Origin: an uncultured Clostridia bacterium
Lineage (GTDB): Bacteria; Bacillota_A; Clostridia; TANB77; CAG-508
Reading direction: 5' to 3'
Length of the DNA: 10,642 nucleotides
Assembly (NCBI GenBank): GCA_948852375.1
Contig: CAQOYX010000047.1
Location: 1 to 10,642 of the forward strand
Shown: in pieces, positions 6,336 to 10,642 of the stretch
Numbering within the stretch: position 1 is the first letter of the stretch
How the letters are laid out: the number at the start of each line of letters is the position of its first letter
The notes under the pieces: generated by a model
Seen by the model: only the letters and a program-made list of their open reading frames with translations
Told to the model about the DNA's origin: nothing
The model's database searches: none
Program-made: the position numbers and the translations under genes

Positions 6336-7637
6336 TTAATGCACATATATTTTTCCTATATCTTTTCTATAATCTAATACTTTATCTACATCTTTTTCTA
6401 TTACATCATATACTTTTTTTCTTATTTCTTCGAAATCACTTCCTTTTGTACAAATTGCAAATAGCCTTGAGTTGCTTACTGATGTATAAGTGTTTTCCCC
6501 TATTTTTTTTGCATTTGCAAAATATAGTTTTACTCCTTTTTTCTTTATTTTTTCCGCATCCATTTTAAATATTGTTGGTTCTTTATTTGTTTTTACTGCA
6601 TAATCTTTGCTAACTACATATACTGTAAATGTGTATTCTTTACTGAATTTACAATTTTCTTCTGATAATGTTCCATTTATTATATTTTCTAGTACCCTAG
6701 TAAATGGTGTTTCTAGTGCATTTAATACGTTTATTGCCTCTGGATCCCCAAATCTTGCATTAAATTCTATGAATTTTATTCCTTCTTTCGTTTTGAAGAA
6801 TCCTCCATATAATACTCCTGTAAATTCAATACTATCTTTATTTAAATAGTTTATTGTTTTTTTCATTAACTCGGCACATTTTTCTATGTCTTCTTTTGTT
6901 AAGAATGGTAATAATCCATCTTTATAACTAATACAGCCCATTCCACCTGTTCCAGGCCCTAAATCTTTTTCATAGCGATATGGATAATCGAATGTTATTG
7001 GCATTGGTACTACATTTTTTCCATCTGTTAGGCACATAACTGTAAATTCAGAACCTTCTACTTTATCTTGTATTATTACTTTTCCGCTTTCTTCTAAGCA
7101 AGATTTTGCATAAAGGTATCCTTCTTTTATCCCCTTAAAATGTATTCCTCCAACCTTTACTCCTTTTCCTCCTGTTAGTCCTTCTGGTTTTACAACAAAG
7201 TTATCTTCTTTATAGTTATTTATTACTTTTTCTAATTCTTCTTGTTTGTCTATTTTATAGTTCTTTATTATTACCTCTGGTGCAATTTCATTTACTACTT
7301 CAAGAGCATATGTTTTACTCCATTCTATTTTTGCTCCTTTAGATGTTGGCCCAAATGCTTTAAGTCCTAAGCTTTTTGCTAAATCTATTAACCCTTCTTG
7401 TAATAGATTATCACTACTTATTACACATATTTCTAATCCTTCTTTTTGTATAAAGTCTTTTACTAATTCTTTATCAAAAGGAGAAGCTACAATGTATTTT
7501 CCTCCTGAGTTTTCTACAGCTTCTATTATGCTTGGGTTTTCATATGGTAATATTGAATATAACTCGTATTCTTTTGCTATGTATTCTGCAAGTACCGCTT
7601 CTCTTCCACCATTTCCTAATAATAAACATTTCTTCAT
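6336..7637 (-). CDS. purD: Phosphoribosylamine-glycine ligase (GAR synthetase) PurD
   Basis: ATP-grasp enzyme that joins glycine to 5-phosphoribosylamine, step two of purine synthesis, making the substrate of PurN. From ATG 7637 it has 433 residues, close to the family norm. N-domain: CLLLGNGGREAV (4-15). ATP-grasp core: FGPTSKGAKIEWSK, VVKPEGLTGGKGVKVGG, and the metal- and ATP-binding IKFIEFNARFGDPE. GPGTGGMG is the family signature with Gly-Thr in place of the common Asn-Thr. EWSK and the GVLYGGFF box suggest a somewhat divergent branch. The frame is open 31 codons further up (7730), but that part overlaps DUF951; GGAGA at the end of DUF951 plus AAGG just before ATG 7637 decide the start. 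Only five bases separate it from the DUF951 stop, which implies translational coupling. It stops with TAA. Confidence 0.95.
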   Translation of the reverse strand: MKKCLLLGNGGREAVLAEYIAKEYELYSILPYENPSIIEAVENSGGKYIVASPFDKELVKDFIQKEGLEICVISSDNLLQEGLIDLAKSLGLKAFGPTSKGAKIEWSKTYALEVVNEIAPEVIIKNYKIDKQEELEKVINNYKEDNFVVKPEGLTGGKGVKVGGIHFKGIKEGYLYAKSCLEESGKVIIQDKVEGSEFTVMCLTDGKNVVPMPITFDYPYRYEKDLGPGTGGMGCISYKDGLLPFLTKEDIEKCAELMKKTINYLNKDSIEFTGVLYGGFFKTKEGIKFIEFNARFGDPEAINVLNALETPFTRVLENIINGTLSEENCKFSKEYTFTVYVVSKDYAVKTNKEPTIFKMDAEKIKKKGVKLYFANAKKIGENTYTSVSNSRLFAICTKGSDFEEIRKKVYDVIEKDVDKVLDYRKDIGKIYVH

Positions 7638-7642
7638 CCTTT

Positions 7643-7831
7643 TTAATATTCTCCTTTTTCTATTTTCTTTGTTATCATTTTTAATGCTTTTTGCCTTTCT
7701 ATGATAATTACATGACCACATCCTAAGCATTTTAACTTAAAGTCTACTCCTATTCTTGTAATTTCCCATAATTTACTTCCACATGGATGTACCTTTTTTG
7801 TTCTTACAACATCCCCTACATTATATTCCAT
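7643..7831 (-). CDS. DUF951 family protein
   Basis: A 62-residue protein of the widespread Firmicutes DUF951 family (PF06107); function not established. The family pattern is clear: YNVGDVVRTKKVHPCGS, then WEITRIGVDFKLKCLGCGH. Cys17, Cys35 and Cys38 with His15 or His40 could form a zinc site (inference). The C-terminus is a basic amphipathic tail. ATG 7831 is preceded by AGGTGAT; an in-frame GTG at 7840 lies inside that ribosome site, so ATG is preferred. It sits nine bases after the gltX stop and five before purD. In many Firmicutes DUF951 genes lie near rpsF/ychF/parB-type genes, so this placement is not the usual one as far as I recall. Confidence 0.9.
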   Translation of the reverse strand: MEYNVGDVVRTKKVHPCGSKLWEITRIGVDFKLKCLGCGHVIIIERQKALKMITKKIEKGEY

Positions 7832-7840
7832 TTTTATCAC

Positions 7841-9489
7841 CTATTTTTCAATTGCAATTTGTAATCTTTTTATTACTGATTCTTTTCCTAATACCTTCAT
7901 TATTTCGTACATATCTGGAGTATTAGCTCTACCAGTTAGACAAATTCTTATTACTGTACTTATATCTCCAACATGTCCTTTATAATTTTCTGGATTTTGT
8001 TTATATTCTTTTGTTTCTCTTGCATATCCAAAATTTTGTGATAAATCTTTTATTTTATTAAACCATGTTTCTTTATCATCATTTATATCAAAATATTTTT
8101 CAATATATGTGTTAATAATATTTTTTATTTCTTCTTTATTAGTTATTTTTTGAAATTCATACTGTGGCTCTTCTTTAAAGTATTCATCATCATATTATAT
8201 TTTCTTTTACATCTTCCCATTTGCTAATGTCTCTTCTTGGTTTTACATTTCCACGTTCTATTCCTAAAACCTGTAAAGAATATTCTTTATTATTTTTTAA
8301 TAATTCTTCTAAAGATTTATCATATTTTTTTGCCCAGTTTAAAGTTTTTTCATATACTTCTTCTTTTGTATATTTTGAAATAACTCGTTTTGAAATATCA
8401 CATAATTTTACTATATCAAATAATGCACCACTTACACTCATTTTATTTAGTTGTAATTCAAATTCATCCATTTTTGCATCTTGATTTTGTCTTCTCCACT
8501 GTTCAAAATTAGAATTTGCAATATTTAGCAAATATTCATCTACTGCTTCTTCTGGTATTCCTGCCTCTAGATAATAGCTTACAGCTGCTTCTGGGTCTTT
8601 TCTTTTACTTAATTTTCTTTTTGCTCCATTTTCTTCTTTCATTATTGGTGCGATATGAGCATATTTTGGTGCCTTAAAACCTAGTACTTGGAATAATTGT
8701 AAATGAAGTGGAACAGAAGATAGCCATTCATCTCCACGGATAACATGAGTAGTTCCCATTAAATGATCGTCCACTGCATGTGCAAAGTGATAAGTTGGAA
8801 GTCCATCTGATTTAATAATAACTATATCTTGGTCATTTTCTGGAAAATCTACATTTCCTTTTATAACATCATGATGTTTTATTTTCTTTTCTGAATTTCC
8901 GTGGCGATTTGAAGCGTAGTATGTATTCTTCTCCACTTTGAATTCTTTGTATTTGTTCATTTACTGGAATATGCCTGCATTTACTCCATACCCCATAATA
9001 TCCTGTTCTTTCTTTTGCTACTTCTTGCTTTTGTCTCATTTCTTCTAGTTCTTCTGGTTTACAAAAACATGGATATGCATACCCTTTTTCTACTAAATAT
9101 TTTGCATAGCTTTGATAAATTTCTTTTCTTAATGATTGTTTATATGGTCCATATGCACCTATTCCTTCATTTTCATTTATCATACCTTCATCTGGTGACA
9201 TGCCAAATTCTTTTAAAGCTTGGATAATTCCAGTAACACCATTTTCTACTTCACGTTTTTGGTCTGTATCTTCAATTCTTAAAAAAAATACTCCACCTGT
9301 TTGTTTTGCCATCTTTTTTGCAATAACAGATTGATATAATCCTCCTATATGAACAAAGCCTGTTGGACTTGGTGCAAACCTTGTAACTACTGCAATTTCA
9401 GGTAAATTTCTTTTTGAATATTTTTCTTCATAATATGAACTGTCCTTTACTTTTGGAAATATAACATTTGCTAAATCTTTATAATCCAT
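7841..9489 (-). CDS. gltX: Glutamyl-tRNA synthetase GltX, needing two +1 shifts
   Basis: Class I aminoacyl-tRNA synthetase that charges tRNA-Glu. ATG 9489 follows AGAGGGAG. Segment 1 (9489-8902) gives 196 residues with FAPSPTGFVHIGG (the HIGH motif, 47-50) and the Cys-rich CFC...C insertion (141-171); its frame reaches CGG at 8901-8899 and stops at 8869. Skipping the C gives KSP-GNSEKK, the usual clostridial KSPGN, and segment 2 (8900-8193), with DGLPTYHFAHAVDDH and the KMSKS counterpart KLSKR (292-296). Segment 2 meets UGA at 8192-8190. A second +1 shift gives DDEYFKEEP and the anticodon-binding end to TAG 7841. The joined product has 548 residues, the usual clostridial length, with no missing motif. 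This is an essential gene and no second copy is seen here, so a dead gene is unlikely. First gene of gltX-DUF951-purD. Confidence 0.93.
8189..8192 (-). other. Candidate +1 recoding site at internal UGA in gltX
   Basis: The coding strand reads AAT ATA ATA TGA TGA TGA. Skipping one base (A or T) moves into TAT GAT GAT GAA TAC or GAT GAT GAA TAC, and the frame is then open for about 116 codons of recognisable GltX C-terminus. The zero frame meets TAA two codons after the third TGA, so simple readthrough cannot rescue it. The direction is +1, as at the three CGG sites and at the known prfB UGA shift. Confidence 0.55.
8898..8901 (-). other. Candidate +1 recoding site CGG-A in gltX
   Basis: The zero frame reads TCG CCA CGG AAA TTC. 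Skipping the C gives TCG CCA GGA AAT TCA (SPGNS), matching the conserved clostridial GltX motif. The two bases before CGG (CA) and the AA after it are shared with the purN site. Confidence 0.75.
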
Positions 9490-9521
9490 ATTTCTCCCTC
9501 TTTCCATTTGTTAATATTTGT

Positions 9522-9550
9522 ATTATAACAAAATTTTCTTCTTATTGCAA
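9522..9550 (-). promoter_or_regulatory. Promoter of gltX-DUF951-purD
   Basis: On the minus strand, TTGCAA (9550-9545), 17 bases and TATAAT (9527-9522), with TG plus one base before the -10 box. The leader to ATG 9489 is about 25 nt. No T-box leader, sometimes seen before synthetase genes, fits in this space. The promoter overlaps the end of the IS-derived ORF. Confidence 0.6.
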
Positions 9551-9687
9551 CTCATAAATTTTACACTTACACTAACTACAGACATATTGGGGATTTTGAA
9601 ATGTTCTGCAAGTTCACCACAACCAATATGATTTTTTTCATAATATTTTATTACTTCTAATTTAAATTCTTTTGAATATTTAGACAT
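9523..9687 (-). pseudogene. IS3-family (IS150-like) transposase OrfA remnant
   Basis: A 54-codon ORF from ATG 9687 begins MSKYSKEFKLEVIKYY and continues through GELAEHFKIPN, the N-terminal helix-turn-helix seen in IS3/IS150-type OrfA proteins, which bind the element's ends. OrfA is normally about 100 residues and is followed by OrfB with the DDE domain. Here homology fades after about residue 38 (SVSVKFMSCNKKKILL), and no OrfB follows. The gltX promoter begins at the same place. This is a truncated left end of an insertion sequence, not an active transposase. Confidence 0.65.
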
Positions 9688-9693
9688 ATAAAA

Positions 9694-9737
9694 TGAACCC
9701 TCCTTATTAAACTTTTTTGTCTAATAAGGAGGGTTCA
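9694..9737. repeat. 16-bp perfect inverted repeat, IS left-end hairpin
   Basis: TGAACCCTCCTTATTA (9694-9709) and its exact complement (9722-9737) flank a 12-base loop. It lies seven bases upstream of the OrfA remnant, and the TGAACCC ends resemble IS150-group termini. Such elements often carry a hairpin that shields transposase translation; here the right arm's complement includes the AGGAGG-like site of the remnant. Lying 32 bases beyond the RNase J stop, with ATTTTAT after it on the minus strand, it may now act as the terminator for rnj. Confidence 0.7.
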
Positions 9738-9768
9738 CTTCAAAATGCTTGATTTTTCAATATTTTTA

Positions 9769-10642
9769 TCATACCTCCATAATAATAGGCAAAATCATAG
9801 GATTTCTTTTTGTCTTTTGGTAGATATAATCTCTTAAATTATCTTTTAAGTTCGATTTTATTATTGACCATTCTCTTATGTGTCTTTGTTCACATTTTTC
9901 TATTTCTTCTCTAATTTCCTTTTTTACATCATCCATTAAATTTTCAGATTCTCGTACATATACAAAACCTCTTGAAATTACATCTGGTCCTGCTATTACT
10001 TCTCCTGTTGATGAATCCATTGTTATTACAATTACAATTAATCCATCTTGTGATAAATGTTGTCTATCACGAAGTACTATGTTTCCTACATCTCCTACTC
10101 CTAATCCATCTACTAAAATTTTTCCTGATGGAACTGTTCCTGAAAGTTTTGCATCATTTTCATTTAGTTCCAGTATTCTCCCATTGTTCATAATGAATAT
10201 ATCTTTTGATTCTACTCCCATTTTTTTTGCAGTTTCCATGTGTGCTACAAGTTGCCTATATTCTCCATGCACTGGTATGAAGTATTTTGGTTTTGTAAGT
10301 GCTAACATTAATTTTTGTTCTTCTTGGCATGCATGTCCTGATACATGCACATCTTCTAATGCTGAATATACTACTTCTGCACCAATTTTCATTAAATCAT
10401 CTATTACTTTTGATACAAATTTTTCATTTCCTGGTATTGGATTTGCTGAAATTATTACTAAATCATTTGGTGTTATTGTAACTTTTCTGTGTTCTCCTGC
10501 TGCCATCCTTGTTAGGGCTGACATTGTTTCTCCTTGTGAGCCTGTTGTTATTATTACTAGGTTTTCATCTGGATAGTTGTTTATCATATCTATATCTATG
10601 AATACATTTTTAGGAACTTGTATATATCCAAGTTCAATTGCA
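9769..10642 (-). CDS. rnj: Ribonuclease J, C-terminal half (5' end off the window)
   Basis: Metallo-beta-lactamase/beta-CASP RNase with 5'-3' exonuclease and endonuclease activity in mRNA decay and rRNA maturation. The frame is open to the right edge (AIELGYIQVPKNVFIDIDMI...), so the ATG at 10587 is internal and the N-terminal metal-binding domain lies outside. About 290 residues are visible: ITTGSQGETMSALTRMA, the beta-CASP SGHA and PVHGEYRQLVAH motifs, the NNGRILEL linker strand, and the C-terminal domain ending PMILPIIMEV, the usual RNase J1 end. It stops with TGA followed directly by TAA in the same frame. The inverted repeat at 9694-9737 follows. Whether this is RNase J1 or J2 cannot be decided from this half. 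Confidence 0.95.
   Translation of the reverse strand, partial: AIELGYIQVPKNVFIDIDMINNYPDENLVIITTGSQGETMSALTRMAAGEHRKVTITPNDLVIISANPIPGNEKFVSKVIDDLMKIGAEVVYSALEDVHVSGHACQEEQKLMLALTKPKYFIPVHGEYRQLVAHMETAKKMGVESKDIFIMNNGRILELNENDAKLSGTVPSGKILVDGLGVGDVGNIVLRDRQHLSQDGLIVIVITMDSSTGEVIAGPDVISRGFVYVRESENLMDDVKKEIREEIEKCEQRHIREWSIIKSNLKDNLRDYIYQKTKRNPMILPIIMEV

Noticed and set aside
8184..8192. UGA read as Trp or Gly
   Set aside because: Reading the three UGA codons as sense leads to UAA two codons after the third. UGG is used for Trp throughout, and rnj ends properly at UGA.
5450..8901. CGG reassigned to another amino acid (Trp or Gln, as reported in some Firmicutes)
   Set aside because: Sense reassignment would leave the frame unchanged, but in all three genes the zero frame stops within about a dozen codons of CGG while the family protein continues in +1.
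175..8960. The four frame breaks as ordinary long-read consensus errors only
   Set aside because: Not excluded, but three of four sit at the only in-frame CGG codons and all four go the same way (+1). Only the glycosyltransferase has a homopolymer nearby. Random indels should not show this pattern, so I kept recoding as the leading idea.
8190..8960. Separate protein starting at 8960 (MNKYKEFKVEKNTYY)
   Set aside because: The first 20 or so codons are the shadow frame of gltX segment 1, which is recognisable there (VNEQIQRIQSGEEYILRF); GltX sequence in this frame begins only after the CGG.
1..10642. CRISPR arrays, tRNA or rRNA genes, att sites, replication origin
   Set aside because: I found no regularly spaced repeats, cloverleaf with a CCA end, rRNA-like sequence or DnaA-box cluster by reading both strands.

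Overview
The window is strongly AT-rich (very low G+C by eye). Its gene complement points to an anaerobic, Clostridia-like Firmicute, probably an uncultured gut-type lineage: DUF951, an RNase J, a VanY-type carboxypeptidase, an IS3-type remnant, AGGAGG-type ribosome sites and TTGACA/TATAAT promoters. Almost all genes lie on the minus strand; purN and one tiny membrane peptide lie on the plus strand.

Layout. Positions 1-1179 hold the 5' part of a putative glycosyltransferase that runs off the left edge. Positions 1370-2182 hold a membrane-anchored M15B D,D-carboxypeptidase with its own promoter. Positions 2283-4963 hold an xth / AI-2E-family permease / trmB cluster behind one good promoter at 4991-5019. 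Positions 5039-5400 are intergenic by ordinary gene calling, but hold a plus-strand promoter, a 35-residue hydrophobic peptide, and a convergent minus-strand small RNA of about 90 nt with its own promoter and terminator; together they look like a type I toxin-antitoxin module. purN (5423-5996) is followed by about 340 bases with a weak terminator and decayed ORF scraps. A tight minus-strand operon, gltX-DUF951-purD (9489 down to 6336), makes glutamyl-tRNA synthetase, a small Cys/His protein and GAR synthetase. An IS3-type remnant and a 16-bp inverted repeat separate gltX from the C-terminal half of RNase J, which runs off the right edge.

The most striking feature is a recurring break in reading frame. 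Three genes (glycosyltransferase, purN, gltX) each need a +1 shift to give their full product. In each case the break lies at an in-frame CGG codon, and skipping the C gives GGA or GGU (Gly), exactly where Gly is expected in purN and gltX. I searched all genes in the window (about 3,000 codons) and found no other in-frame CGG; the other CGG trinucleotides are out of frame. A fourth break, also +1, lies at an internal UGA in gltX. Random sequencing indels would not be expected to choose the only three CGG codons, so I infer that CGG, and perhaps internal UGA, may be a +1 recoding signal in this organism, for example because no tRNA reads CGG. Consensus errors in the assembly remain the main alternative.
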